From: Actibacterium sp. 188UL27-1
GTDB lineage: Bacteria; Pseudomonadota; Alphaproteobacteria; Rhodobacterales; Rhodobacteraceae
Length of the DNA stretch: 64,000 bases
NCBI RefSeq assembly: GCF_016901225.1
Contig: NZ_JAFEUL010000003.1
Location: 1 to 64,000 of the forward strand
Direction of reading: 5' to 3'
Both the position numbers and the translations under genes were made by a program. Position 1 is the stretch's first letter. The number at the start of each line of letters is the position of its first letter. The notes beneath the pieces are model-generated. The model saw nothing but the letters and a program-made list of their open reading frames with translations, was not told the origin of the DNA and searched no databases. Below, one piece after another: positions 25,735 to 34,316 of the stretch.

Positions 25735-26885
25735 TGGCAGATCAAAGCTATCTCTCATGGCCATTCTTTGCGCCCGAACATGCTGCCTTGGCCGCGCGGG
25801 CAGAAGAGGTGGCGCACGATCTGGTTGTTCAGCATGAAGACACTGACACGGCCTGCCGCGCTCTGGTGAGCCACCTTGGACGGGCCGGATTGCTGGAACA
25901 TACTGGCAGCCCGGAAGGCAAGCTGGACGTGCGCAGCCTGTGCCTGTGTCGCGAAATCCTCGCGCGCCATGACGGGCTGGCGGATTTCGCTTTTGCGATG
26001 CAGGGCCTGGGCACGGGCGCGATTTCACTGTTCGGCTCGGACGAGCAAAAACAGGAATGGCTGCCGCGCACGAGAACCGGTCAGGCAATTTCCGCCTTTG
26101 CGCTGACGGAGCCGGGGTCTGGTTCAGATGTGGCGAATAACACGATGTCGGCCACACCCGATGGCACGCATTTTATACTCAACGGGCAGAAGACCTGGAT
26201 CTCAAATGGTGGGATCGCCGACATGTACACGGTGTTTGCGCGAAGCAAAGATGTGTCGGGCGCCAAGGGTATGTCGGCCTTTATCGTCACCCCAGACCTG
26301 CCCGGCTTCGACGTTGTCGAACGGCTGGAGACCATTGCGCCCCACCCGCTCGCGCGGTTGCGCTTTGACGAGGTGCGTCTGCCAGCAACCGCGATGATCG
26401 GCGGGCCGGGGCAGGGTTTCAAAATTGCGATGTCAGTGCTTGATGTGTTCCGCTCCACTGTCGCGGCTGCGGCGCTTGGCTTTGCCCGCCGCGCGCTGGA
26501 TGAGGCGCTTGCCCGTGTGACTTCCAGGCAGGTACAAGGCGCACCTTTGGCGGCCCTGCAGATGGTGCAAGGTCATATTGCCGATATGGCACTTGATATC
26601 GATGCAAGCGCATTGCTGATTTATCGCGCGGCCTGGGCAAAGGACAGCGGTGCGCCCCGGGTGACCCGCGAAGCGGCAATGGCCAAGCTTTTTGCCACGG
26701 ATCAAGCCCAGCAGGTCATCGACAAGGCGGTACAGCTTTTTGGCGGCGATGGCGTGCGCTCGGGCACGGTCGTTGAAACGCTCTATCGCGAAATCAGAGC
26801 CTTGCGCATCTACGAGGGTGCCTCTGACGTCCAAAAGATCATTATCGCGCGCCAGGCAATGGCCGCTCATCAGGGAGAGGCGTGA
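25734..26885 (+). CDS. Acyl-CoA dehydrogenase family protein
   Basis: This 383-residue FAD enzyme has the full three-domain acyl-CoA dehydrogenase pattern: AFALTEPGSGSDVANNTMSA (FAD/substrate signature), KTWISNGGIADMYTVFA, the FAD-binding QLFGGDGVRSGTVVETLYRE and the catalytic-Glu segment RIYEGASDVQKIIIARQ. It would introduce a double bond next to the thioester in an alicyclic or opened CoA intermediate. It overlaps its neighbours on both sides by one base, indicating tight coupling. No dedicated electron-transfer flavoprotein is in the window. Confidence 0.9.
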   Translation: MADQSYLSWPFFAPEHAALAARAEEVAHDLVVQHEDTDTACRALVSHLGRAGLLEHTGSPEGKLDVRSLCLCREILARHDGLADFAFAMQGLGTGAISLFGSDEQKQEWLPRTRTGQAISAFALTEPGSGSDVANNTMSATPDGTHFILNGQKTWISNGGIADMYTVFARSKDVSGAKGMSAFIVTPDLPGFDVVERLETIAPHPLARLRFDEVRLPATAMIGGPGQGFKIAMSVLDVFRSTVAAAALGFARRALDEALARVTSRQVQGAPLAALQMVQGHIADMALDIDASALLIYRAAWAKDSGAPRVTREAAMAKLFATDQAQQVIDKAVQLFGGDGVRSGTVVETLYREIRALRIYEGASDVQKIIIARQAMAAHQGEA

Positions 26886-28507
26886 TGCGCGGCGCAACGG
26901 CCCATGTCGATACATTTGCCCAAGATAACCTGCCCCCCGTGGAGGATCAGCCTGACTTCCTGCTGGACGGGTTCGACTATCCTGAGGTCCTGAATGCCGG
27001 ACACGAGCTGACCGATGCGATGGTGGCCAAGGGTTTTGGCGATCATACCGCATTGATCGGCAATGGCCGGATGCGCACCTACAAAGAGCTGAGCGACTGG
27101 ACCAACCGGCTGGCCCATGTACTGGTTGACGACATGGGTGTGAAACCGGGAAACCGCGTGATGATCCGGTCTGCAAATAATCCCGCAATGGTCGCGTGTT
27201 GGCTGGCGGCGACCAAGGTAGGCGCGGTCGTCATCAATACGATGCCCATGCTGCGCGCGATTGAGCTAAAGACATATGTCGAAAAAGCTGAGGTTACCTT
27301 CGCGCTTTGCGACACGCGCCTGATGGAAGAGATGAACGGATGTGCTGCAACCTGCCCCGGCCTTCAGGTTGTGGCCTTTGATGGAACGTCAAATCACGAT
27401 GCGGAGTTGGACCGTCTGGCGCTGGAAAAACCTGTGAAATTCGAAGCCGTGCCGACCAGCAGCGATGATGTCGCATTGCTCGGATTTACCAGCGGATCAA
27501 CGGGAGAGCCAAAGGCCACGATGCATTTCCACCGCGATCTGATGATCATTGCGGATGGCTATGCGCGGGAGGTTCTGGGCGTGGTGCCCGATGATATATT
27601 CGTGGGGTCGCCACCGCTGGCCTTTACCTTTGGTTTGGGTGGTTTGGCGCTGTTCCCGCTACGTTTTGGCGCGACAGCCACGCTGTTGGAACAGGCAACA
27701 CCGCCCAATATGATCAAGATCATCGAGAAATACAAAGCCACGGTTTGTTTCACGGCCCCGACCGCCTATCGCGTGATGATGCGTGCAATGGAAGACGGGG
27801 CCGATCTTTCCAGTCTCCGCGCCGCGGTCTCGGCGGGGGAGACGTTGCCACAACCTGTCTATGATGAGTGGATCGAGAAGACGGGCAAACCCCTGCTTGA
27901 TGGCATCGGGGCGACGGAGATGCTGCACATCTTCATCTCCAATCGCTTTGAAGACCATCGCCCCGCCTGCACCGGGAAACCGGTATCGGGCTACGAGGCC
28001 AAAGTGCTGTCTGCCGATGGGTCGGAGGCACCGCGGGGGGAGGTCGGGCGGCTTGCTGTGCGCGGCCCGACTGGGTGCCGCTACCTGAAGGATGAGCGGC
28101 AAAGAAACTATGTGGCCCAAGGATGGAACATCACCGGTGACAGTTTCATGCAGGATGAAGAGGGCTATTTTCATTTTTCGGCCCGCAATGACGATATGAT
28201 CTTGTCTGCGGGCTACAACATCGCCGGTCCCGAAGTTGAAGCCGCGCTGCTCAGCCACGACGCCGTCGCCGAATGTGCGGTCATTGGCGCACCTGATAAG
28301 GATCGTGGACATATCGTTCAGGCACATATCGTGCTGTCAGAAGGGGCTGCGCGCGACGATAGGCTGGTCAAAACCCTTCAGGACCATGTCAAAGCAATCA
28401 TTGCGCCTTACAAATATCCGCGCTCTGTCGTGTTCACAGATGCCTTACCCAAGACGCAAACCGGCAAAATTCAACGCTTTGTCCTCAAAGGATCACATCC
28501 GTTATGA
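26885..28507 (+). CDS. Benzoate/2-aminobenzoate-CoA ligase-type enzyme (AMP-forming)
   Basis: This 540-residue adenylate-forming ligase has the P-loop LLGFTSGSTGEPKATMH, the A5 motif DGIGATEMLHIFIS, then ITGDSFMQDEEGYFHFSARND and the hinge DMILSAGYNIAGPEVEAAL. The catalytic Lys is near the end in LPKTQTGKIQRF. The closest type is benzoate-CoA ligase; with kynureninase alongside, anthranilate is the likely acid, giving 2-aminobenzoyl-CoA. I use ATG 26885, overlapping the previous stop by one base; GTG 26882 would add one residue. Confidence 0.9.
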   Translation: MRGATAHVDTFAQDNLPPVEDQPDFLLDGFDYPEVLNAGHELTDAMVAKGFGDHTALIGNGRMRTYKELSDWTNRLAHVLVDDMGVKPGNRVMIRSANNPAMVACWLAATKVGAVVINTMPMLRAIELKTYVEKAEVTFALCDTRLMEEMNGCAATCPGLQVVAFDGTSNHDAELDRLALEKPVKFEAVPTSSDDVALLGFTSGSTGEPKATMHFHRDLMIIADGYAREVLGVVPDDIFVGSPPLAFTFGLGGLALFPLRFGATATLLEQATPPNMIKIIEKYKATVCFTAPTAYRVMMRAMEDGADLSSLRAAVSAGETLPQPVYDEWIEKTGKPLLDGIGATEMLHIFISNRFEDHRPACTGKPVSGYEAKVLSADGSEAPRGEVGRLAVRGPTGCRYLKDERQRNYVAQGWNITGDSFMQDEEGYFHFSARNDDMILSAGYNIAGPEVEAALLSHDAVAECAVIGAPDKDRGHIVQAHIVLSEGAARDDRLVKTLQDHVKAIIAPYKYPRSVVFTDALPKTQTGKIQRFVLKGSHPL

Positions 28508-28602
28508 CGATCTGTGACGTTGACCAAATCTGCCAGGTGCCGGGAACGACCTGCGAAGTTGTCGTCGCGATCACAGCCAAAACGTTCTGATCGTGCGATG
28601 AC

Positions 28603-29010
28603 ATGACGTTTGACATGCGCCAGAGGGTTTTATTCCGCCACTGCGATCCCGCCGGCATCGTATTTTACCCGCGCTATTTCGAGATGATCAACGATGGCCT
28701 TGAGGCATTTTTTGAAGAGGCCTTGGACGCGCCGTGGGATATTCTGCACAAGGCAGCCGCTGTACCAACCGCCGAGATCAAGGCGCGGTTCGCGACACCC
28801 AGCCGCCAAGGCGACCTGCTTATTTTGCGGGTCTCGATCACGCGGGTCGGGCGCAGTTCCATGGGGTACGAGATGACGGCGCGGTGCGGCACAGTATTGC
28901 GGTTTGAGGCATCTGGTACGCTGGTCTTTGTCGATGAGGCAGGCAAAGCAACCGCATGGCCCGCTGATCTGCGCACCAAATTGGAAGAACACAAGGAAAA
29001 TGCGCCATGA
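28603..29010 (+). CDS. 4-hydroxybenzoyl-CoA thioesterase-type hotdog protein
   Basis: This 135-residue hotdog thioesterase has the catalytic Asp in the signature FRHCDPAGIVFYPRYFEMIN (residues about 12-31), as in 4-hydroxybenzoyl-CoA thioesterases, followed by the long helix and strands. It could release CoA from dead-end aromatic thioesters and so protect the CoA pool. It follows the ligase after 95 bases with no obvious terminator and overlaps the Rid gene (ATGA). Confidence 0.87.
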   Translation: MTFDMRQRVLFRHCDPAGIVFYPRYFEMINDGLEAFFEEALDAPWDILHKAAAVPTAEIKARFATPSRQGDLLILRVSITRVGRSSMGYEMTARCGTVLRFEASGTLVFVDEAGKATAWPADLRTKLEEHKENAP

Positions 29011-29402
29011 GCCACAAGACGATCCAACCCGAAGGCTGGTTGCCTGCAAAAGGATACGCCAACGGCATGCTCTCCAAAGACGGCACCCTGCATATCGGCG
29101 GGCAAATCGGGTGGGATGGCAATAAAACCTTCGTTTCGGATGATTTTGTCGGCCAAATGCACCAGGCCTTAAAAAACATCAAAGCGATCGTCGAAGCGGC
29201 TGGCGGACAGGTTTCAGACGTGACGCGACTGACCTGGTTTGTCACAGACAAGATGGAATATGCACGAAGACAAAGTGAAGTCGGTGCAGCCTACCGCGAA
29301 GTCTTTGGTAAGCACTTCCCCGCAATGTCGATGGTTGTCGTTTCAGCCCTTTTGGAGGATGAAGCGGTTGTAGAAATCGAAGCCACAGCACATCTTGGCT
29401 GA
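29007..29402 (+). CDS. Rid-family protein without the RidA catalytic Arg
   Basis: This 131-residue Rid/YjgF-fold protein has GMLSKDGTLHIGGQIGWDGN, FVGQMHQALKNIKAIVEAAG and the end AVVEIEATAHL. Canonical RidA enamine/imine deaminases have Arg in VARLP before the IEIEA strand; here the stretch is VVSALLEDEAVVEIEA, with no Arg. It therefore belongs to a divergent Rid group. Because the monooxygenase product has an enamine nitrogen, this protein could help remove ammonia from it, but this is inferred. It is the last gene of the operon. Confidence 0.82.
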   Translation: MSHKTIQPEGWLPAKGYANGMLSKDGTLHIGGQIGWDGNKTFVSDDFVGQMHQALKNIKAIVEAAGGQVSDVTRLTWFVTDKMEYARRQSEVGAAYREVFGKHFPAMSMVVVSALLEDEAVVEIEATAHLG

Positions 29403-29854
29403 GCCCGGACCGGTTACTGTTTGCTGCCATTCCCTTGATAACAATGACTGCACCACAAGGGCCGATCCATGGGAATAAGCCGGAGCAATAGATTTCTTTC
29501 AGCTACGGTGAACCCTGGTGGGCAAGGCCGTCTTGCTGCGCAGCGTTCGGGCCGCGCCCAAAGTCGCAATGGTGGCATCGCTGAATTCGGTTTGACGGCC
29601 TCGCTCGCCAATCTTCGGCGGCTGCCAATCCAGTTCGACACCAAAACAGATCGACAGCGAACCGCGCTGCTGTGTCCAAAGGCCACGCCCCGGTCTGGCA
29701 CTTCGTGGGAGACCAACGGCTCATGACCGTGAGCTGTCATGCCGGACCCAAAAATGAAGCCCTCTCACATTTCCACAACAGGCGGATCACGACCGAACAT
29801 ACGATAGTAACCACAGCGTCTGTCCGAAACAGTTCCCGATCACTCTTATTCAAA
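29403..29854. other. Gap of about 450 bases without a recognised gene
   Basis: Frames on both strands (for example 29469-29726 plus, 29414-29740 minus) have no start signal, no family resemblance and poor protein-like composition. No tRNA or inverted-repeat pair was found. It may be decayed coding DNA or the control region between the catabolic island and rpmJ. Confidence 0.4.
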
Positions 29855-29884
29855 AGAAAAAGGCCACTGAAACCGCGGCCTTCT
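29855..29884 (-). terminator. Rho-independent terminator of rpmJ
   Basis: On the minus strand AAGGCCGCGGTTTCAGTGGCCTT forms a 6-base stem (AAGGCC/GGCCTT) with an 11-base loop and is followed by TTTTCTTTTG. It starts 23 bases after the rpmJ stop and fits as its terminator. Confidence 0.7.
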
Positions 29885-29906
29885 TATCACATATCCCGGA
29901 GCGGGT

Positions 29907-30032
29907 TCAGCCTTGACGGGCTTTGAACCGGCGCTGTGTTTTGTTGATCACGTACACGCGGCCTTTGCGGCGCACGATACGGCAATCGCGGTGCCGGTTT
30001 TTCAACGAGCGAAGCGAATTCTTGACCTTCAT
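29907..30032 (-). CDS. rpmJ: 50S ribosomal protein L36
   Basis: This 41-residue protein starts [20 protein letters not shown] and continues [21 protein letters not shown], the alphaproteobacterial L36 pattern with a single Cys rather than the zinc-binding CxxC form. It is a component of the large ribosomal subunit. It is too short for usual ORF cut-offs but is clearly real, with its own terminator 23 bases downstream and a tRNA-Val gene 71 bases upstream on the same strand. Confidence 0.93.
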   Translation of the reverse strand: MKVKNSLRSLKNRHRDCRIVRRKGRVYVINKTQRRFKARQG

Positions 30033-30102
30033 GGGTCGTCCTTTCTATGCGCGGCGCGCGGGCGCCTGTTTCGGTTACAGCCCTGCAAAGGGCCAAATTC
30101 AA

Positions 30103-30177
30103 TGGTGGGCGATACTGGGATCGAACCAGTGACCCCTTCGATGTCAACGAAGTGCTCTACCGCTGAGCTAATCACCC
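30103..30177 (-). tRNA. tRNA-Val (anticodon GAC)
   Basis: The minus strand folds as a 75-base cloverleaf including an encoded CCA: acceptor GGGTGAT/ATCGCCC, D stem GCTC/GAGC, anticodon stem CTTCG/CGAAG with loop TTGACAT (anticodon GAC, reading GUC/GUU), and T stem ACTGG/CCAGT with TTCGATC. It lies between rpmJ and the N-formylglutamate amidohydrolase gene. Confidence 0.95.
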
Positions 30178-30301
30178 GTGCATGACGTAAAGAACGACTC
30201 CCCGCGCCACGGTTTGAGCCGTATAAGTGGAAGGCGCACGCGGTTCAAGGGCTTTTGGACACCGGCAGAATCCGGCTATGTAGACCAGCAGAGGAGACGG
30301 A

Positions 30302-31162
30302 ATGGCCAAAAGATCGTACAGATTGTTGGAACCGACGGTGCGGTTGACCAGTGTTGTGTTTTCTTCGCCCCATAGCGGACAGGCATATCCTTGGTCATTC
30401 CTGCGTAAGACGGTGCTTGATGATCGTGCGATTCGCTCCTCCGAAGATGCATTTGTGGATCAACTGTTCGATGGTGCCCCTGCCTTGGGGGCCCCGCTTT
30501 TGGCGGCTGATGTGCCGCGCGCCTTTGTCGACCTGAACCGAAGCGCCGATGAACTGGACCCGGCCGTGATCGACGGGGTCAAGGGAACCACCCACAATCC
30601 GCGCGTCAGTTCCGGTTTGGGGGTCATCCCCCGCGTTGTCGCAAATGGCCGTGCGATCTATCGCGGCAAACTGGAACTTGCCGAAGCCAAGGCGCGCCTT
30701 GCCGATCACTGGCACCCCTACCATGCCGCGTTGCAGGCCGAATTGGACACCGCGAAAGACATGTTCGGCGCAGCAGTCCTGATCGACTGCCACTCCATGC
30801 CACATGAAGCTATCGATGCCATCTCGGGCGATACCAAGACATGGCCAGAGGTGGTGTTGGGCGACCGGTTCGGGGCGGCGTGCGCACCCGATATCATCTC
30901 CCGGATCGAAGCGGCGTTTCAGCGCGCCGGTTTGCGCGTCGCGCGCAACGCACCATTCGCGGGCGCCTATGTGACGCAAGCCTATGGGCGTCCCTCGCGC
31001 AATCAGCACGCCGTCCAGGTGGAGATTGATCGCTCACTTTATATGGATGAGGCGACCATCCAGCCAAATGAAAACTTCGACACGTTCAAACGCCAGATCA
31101 CCCAAGCCGTTGCAGAGATTATCGAAATCGGGCGTGTCGCCCAGCCCCTCGCGGCGGAATGA
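30302..31162 (+). CDS. N-formylglutamate amidohydrolase family
   Basis: This 286-residue zinc amidohydrolase has the family blocks VVFSSPHSGQAYPWSF, VDLNRSADELDP, ADHWHPYHAALQAEL, LIDCHSMPHEA and GAYVTQAYGRPSRNQHAVQVEIDRSLYM (His, Glu and Arg positions retained). Members hydrolyse N-formylglutamate at the end of one histidine-degradation route, but no hut genes are adjacent, so the substrate here is open. An action on N-formylkynurenine is conceivable given the missing formamidase but is not supported by sequence. Confidence 0.88.
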   Translation: MAKRSYRLLEPTVRLTSVVFSSPHSGQAYPWSFLRKTVLDDRAIRSSEDAFVDQLFDGAPALGAPLLAADVPRAFVDLNRSADELDPAVIDGVKGTTHNPRVSSGLGVIPRVVANGRAIYRGKLELAEAKARLADHWHPYHAALQAELDTAKDMFGAAVLIDCHSMPHEAIDAISGDTKTWPEVVLGDRFGAACAPDIISRIEAAFQRAGLRVARNAPFAGAYVTQAYGRPSRNQHAVQVEIDRSLYMDEATIQPNENFDTFKRQITQAVAEIIEIGRVAQPLAAE

Positions 31163-31320
31163 CGGCTAGCGCTTGCTAACGACTGACGCCGGAAATCCGT
31201 GGGGTTTTGCCAAGGTTTTTCAGATCCCGAAGGCACGATAACCTTCGCACGACCCCAGGCCCCATGCCAGGCTGACACCCATGGCAGATACCGCCTGTAG
31301 GTCCCGTTTGGCGACACCGC

Positions 31321-32574
31321 TTAACGCAGCGCGCGCCCCTTGACGATGGCATCGCTGCCGAACCTGTCGCGGATCGCATCGCTTGCCCGCTCTGCCTTGG
31401 CCCTTTGCTGCGCGCCGGGATCCAGCAGATCGCCGACACTGTCAGCGTCCGCCGCCGGGACCAGATCGCTGATCCCCACGCCCAACAGTCGGAACGGGCC
31501 GGGATCGCTCACCTGATCCAGCAAATCGCGCGCGGTACGATATATCTTGTCAGTCAACTGGGTCGGCTCGCGCAACGAGATCCGTTTGCTGAGCAAGGCG
31601 TGATTGGCCCGCTTCAGTTTCAGCGTCACGACCCGACCGGCGATATCCTTGGCCTTGGCCCTGTCCGCCACCTTTTCGGACAGCCGCCAGATATGCCCAT
31701 CCAGCAAATGATGGCTCGCCGTGTCATCATGGAACGTCGTCTCGTTCGAGATTGATTTGGCGCGGCTGTTGCGCGTCACCGCCCGGTGATCCCGCCCCCA
31801 GGCCAGGTTCCACAGCCGGTCACCCGAACCACCGAACCGCGCGGCCAATTCCTTCCGGTCCCACCGCCGCAGATCCGCAAAGGTGCGGATGCCTACTTTT
31901 TCAAGCGAAGCCTGGAATGCCTGACCCACGCCCCAAATCAACCGCACCGGCTGATCGCGCAGAAAATCCTCGGTCTCGGCCGCACCGATCACGGAAAACC
32001 CGCGGGGCTTGTCCAGATCGCTGGCGACCTTGGCCAGAAACTTGTTGTGGCTCAAACCGATGGAGCCGGTAATCCCGATCTCCTGCTCCATCCGCTGCAC
32101 CAGCCGCGCCAGCATCACCGCAGGCGGGGCGCCGTGCAGCCGGGCCGTTCCGGTCAGATCCAGAAAGGCCTCATCCAGTGAAAGCGGTTCGATCGCGGGG
32201 GTCAGATCCTCCATCAGCGCGCGCACCTGCCGGGACACCTCGACGTAGACCGACATGCGGCCTTTAACGACGACCGCCTCGGGGCAAAGCTGCAGCGCCT
32301 TGAACATCGGCATCGCCGACCGTACCCCCCGGATCCGCGCAATATAGCAGGCGGTGGAGACCACGCCACGCTTCCCACCCCCGATGATGACCGGTTTGTC
32401 AGCCAGGTCAGGATTGTCCCGCTTCTCGACCGAGGCATAGAAGGCATCGCAATCCATATGGGCGATGGACAGATCGAACAGTTCCGGATGCGCCATCACG
32501 CGCGGTGACGCACAGGCCGGGCAGCGCGTCCCGGCATCAAATTGGGTCAGGCAGGTGCGGCACAGGGCAGGCAT
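31321..32574 (-). CDS. dinB: DNA polymerase IV (Y family) with N-terminal zinc-finger-like extension
   Basis: This 417-residue translesion polymerase has catalytic acids in IAHMDCDAFYASVEKRDNP and PLSLDEAFLDLTG, GSIGLSHNKFLAKVASDLDK and the little-finger domain near 280-370. The first 25 residues carry two CxxC pairs (Cys5/8 and Cys18/21), a zinc-ribbon-like extension not present in E. coli DinB. A start at the internal Met (MAHPELFDLS, about 32496) would remove it, but the Cys spacing suggests the longer form is real. It is divergent from the small gene at 32631. Confidence 0.92.
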   Translation of the reverse strand: MPALCRTCLTQFDAGTRCPACASPRVMAHPELFDLSIAHMDCDAFYASVEKRDNPDLADKPVIIGGGKRGVVSTACYIARIRGVRSAMPMFKALQLCPEAVVVKGRMSVYVEVSRQVRALMEDLTPAIEPLSLDEAFLDLTGTARLHGAPPAVMLARLVQRMEQEIGITGSIGLSHNKFLAKVASDLDKPRGFSVIGAAETEDFLRDQPVRLIWGVGQAFQASLEKVGIRTFADLRRWDRKELAARFGGSGDRLWNLAWGRDHRAVTRNSRAKSISNETTFHDDTASHHLLDGHIWRLSEKVADRAKAKDIAGRVVTLKLKRANHALLSKRISLREPTQLTDKIYRTARDLLDQVSDPGPFRLLGVGISDLVPAADADSVGDLLDPGAQQRAKAERASDAIRDRFGSDAIVKGRALR

Positions 32575-32630
32575 GGCGGACTTGACGGTGGTGGTTGGGC
32601 ATATCTTAGCATCCCCTGCAGGAGGACACT

Positions 32631-32948
32631 ATGACTGACAGCTATCCCCATGAACCCCGCACAGAATGCCGAACCCCTGCCGAAGGGCGCGATGGCGTCA
32701 CGCGCATTCCCACCTGGAAATACACCACCATCCGCACCATCATCCTTGATCTGCTGGACGAGGCCGGAGCCGACGGCCTGGCCTTCAAGGATCTGTCGGC
32801 CCAGGTCAAATCGCATCTCTCCTCCAACGACCGCGCCCATCTTGGATCTGTCGGCTGGCACGTCACCTGCGTGAAGCTGAATATGGAGGTCGACGGGGAT
32901 ATCATGCGTCTGCCCGGAAAGGGCCCCCAGCGGATCATCCGCACCTGA
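32631..32948 (+). CDS. Small conserved protein (DUF6958-like)
   Basis: This 105-residue protein has a polar N-terminus followed by a winged-helix-like region (IPTWKYTTIRTIILDLLDEA, GADGLAFKDLSAQVKSHL, GSVGWHVTCVKLNMEVDGDI, MRLPGKGPQRI). This resembles the uncharacterised DUF6958 group as far as I recall. AGGAGG precedes the ATG. It is divergent from dinB and convergent with the ROK regulator, three bases from that gene's stop. Its function is unknown. Confidence 0.7.
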   Translation: MTDSYPHEPRTECRTPAEGRDGVTRIPTWKYTTIRTIILDLLDEAGADGLAFKDLSAQVKSHLSSNDRAHLGSVGWHVTCVKLNMEVDGDIMRLPGKGPQRIIRT

Positions 32949-32951
32949 CAT

Positions 32952-34163
32952 CTAAAGCATCGTCTGCGTCAGCAGATATCGGGACAGGATCACCTGATGG
33001 GCTGCCCCCATCGCACCGGCCATGGGGCCGATACTGCCGGGCACGATCTGCGGCGGCACAATTCCGGTCGTGTCCATGTCGCCCATGCACGCCGCCACCC
33101 GCTGTACCAAGGCGGATCGGACACCCGTGGGAAAATCCCCATCGATGACAATGGCCTGAAAGTCGATCACCGATGCAGCCGATACCGCAGCCAAAGCCAG
33201 GCTATGAGCCGTTTGATCCAACCAGGGGTGTAGGAACTGGTCAAACCCCGTCCAACTGGCATCCTCTCCGCGCAGCAGGTCCACCGAAAGACCGCTTGCC
33301 GCCAACTGCCGCTCCAGCAAATGCAGGGAGGCGTGGTGGATCAACTGCCGGTCGGATGCCTGATGCGCCGCGACCGGAAGCGACCCGAATGCGCCAGCAT
33401 TGCCCGACCGACCGGGATAGACCATGCCGTTCAGCACCACGCCCCCACCGCAGAAATCACCGATATAGAAATAGGCGTAATCGGCAAAATCGGCGCCCCG
33501 GCCCGTCACATGCTCGGCAATGCAGGCCACGGTGGCGTCATTGCCTGACACGACGGGCCGGTCACTCAACTGCGAAAAGGCCTTGGTAAAGCAGAAATCG
33601 CGCCAGGCGTTCATCTCTTCTTTAGGGGCGTTCAGGCGGTCCAACCAGTTCCACAGGTCAAACGGCGCGGCCACCCCGATACCGGCAAAGCGGGCCTGCT
33701 TGGCGGGATCCAAAGGTGCCATCAACTGCTCCAGCGCGTCGGCTGCAAAGGCCATCACCACAGCCGGGGTCGGATAGGCGTAGCGCACCGTCTTTTGCCC
33801 CCGGATCGCACCGACCAGATCCATCAGGATCAGATCAGCCCCGCGCCGTCCAATCCGCAGACCAACGGCAAATGCCCCATCAGGATGCAACCCCAAGGGC
33901 ACGGATGGCTTGCCGACCCGCCCGCGCACAGGCTCGCCCCGTTTCAGCAACCCATCCCGTTCCAGCGACCGCGTGATGACCGAGGCGGTCTGTGCCGACA
34001 GGCCGATGCGCCGCGCAATATCCGCACTGGGCAAGGCACCGTGACGCTGGATCAAAGACAGGACCAACCGCTCATTATGGTCGCGCAATCCCGTCCCGCT
34101 CATGCCGGTATGCAATTCAGTCGGTTTGTATTCACTCATGACGGGGTCGCATACCGCGCTCAA
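32952..34163 (-). CDS. frcR: ROK-family transcriptional regulator (FrcR-type)
   Basis: This 403-residue protein has an N-terminal winged helix (NERLVLSLIQRHGALPSADI, then GLSAQTASVITRSLERDGLL) joined to a ROK sugar-kinase-like domain (GVAAPFDLWNWLDRLNAP, VSGNDATVACIAEHV, FYIGDFCGGGVVLNGMVYPG, NAGAFGSLPV). The usual CxCGxxGCxE zinc motif of ROK regulators is not visible. It is divergent from the frcBCAK-type operon with a 153-base gap and very probably regulates it. ATG 34163 is used; ATG 34139 is an alternative. Confidence 0.85.
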   Translation of the reverse strand: MSAVCDPVMSEYKPTELHTGMSGTGLRDHNERLVLSLIQRHGALPSADIARRIGLSAQTASVITRSLERDGLLKRGEPVRGRVGKPSVPLGLHPDGAFAVGLRIGRRGADLILMDLVGAIRGQKTVRYAYPTPAVVMAFAADALEQLMAPLDPAKQARFAGIGVAAPFDLWNWLDRLNAPKEEMNAWRDFCFTKAFSQLSDRPVVSGNDATVACIAEHVTGRGADFADYAYFYIGDFCGGGVVLNGMVYPGRSGNAGAFGSLPVAAHQASDRQLIHHASLHLLERQLAASGLSVDLLRGEDASWTGFDQFLHPWLDQTAHSLALAAVSAASVIDFQAIVIDGDFPTGVRSALVQRVAACMGDMDTTGIVPPQIVPGSIGPMAGAMGAAHQVILSRYLLTQTML

Positions 34164-34316
34164 TGTTTATCTTCGATAGCATGCCCTGGATTAATCACCT
34201 AAGTTTATTTATTGACACTCCCCCGCCCAGCCCGCTTACTTGACGTTGGGAGACTTGACGACCTGAACGACTCGAGATCGCAGGCGTGCAAACCAACCCA
34301 AATGGGAGGAGATCAC

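Noticed and set aside
30178-30301. Possible further tRNA beside tRNA-Val
   Set aside because: No second cloverleaf could be folded in this stretch.
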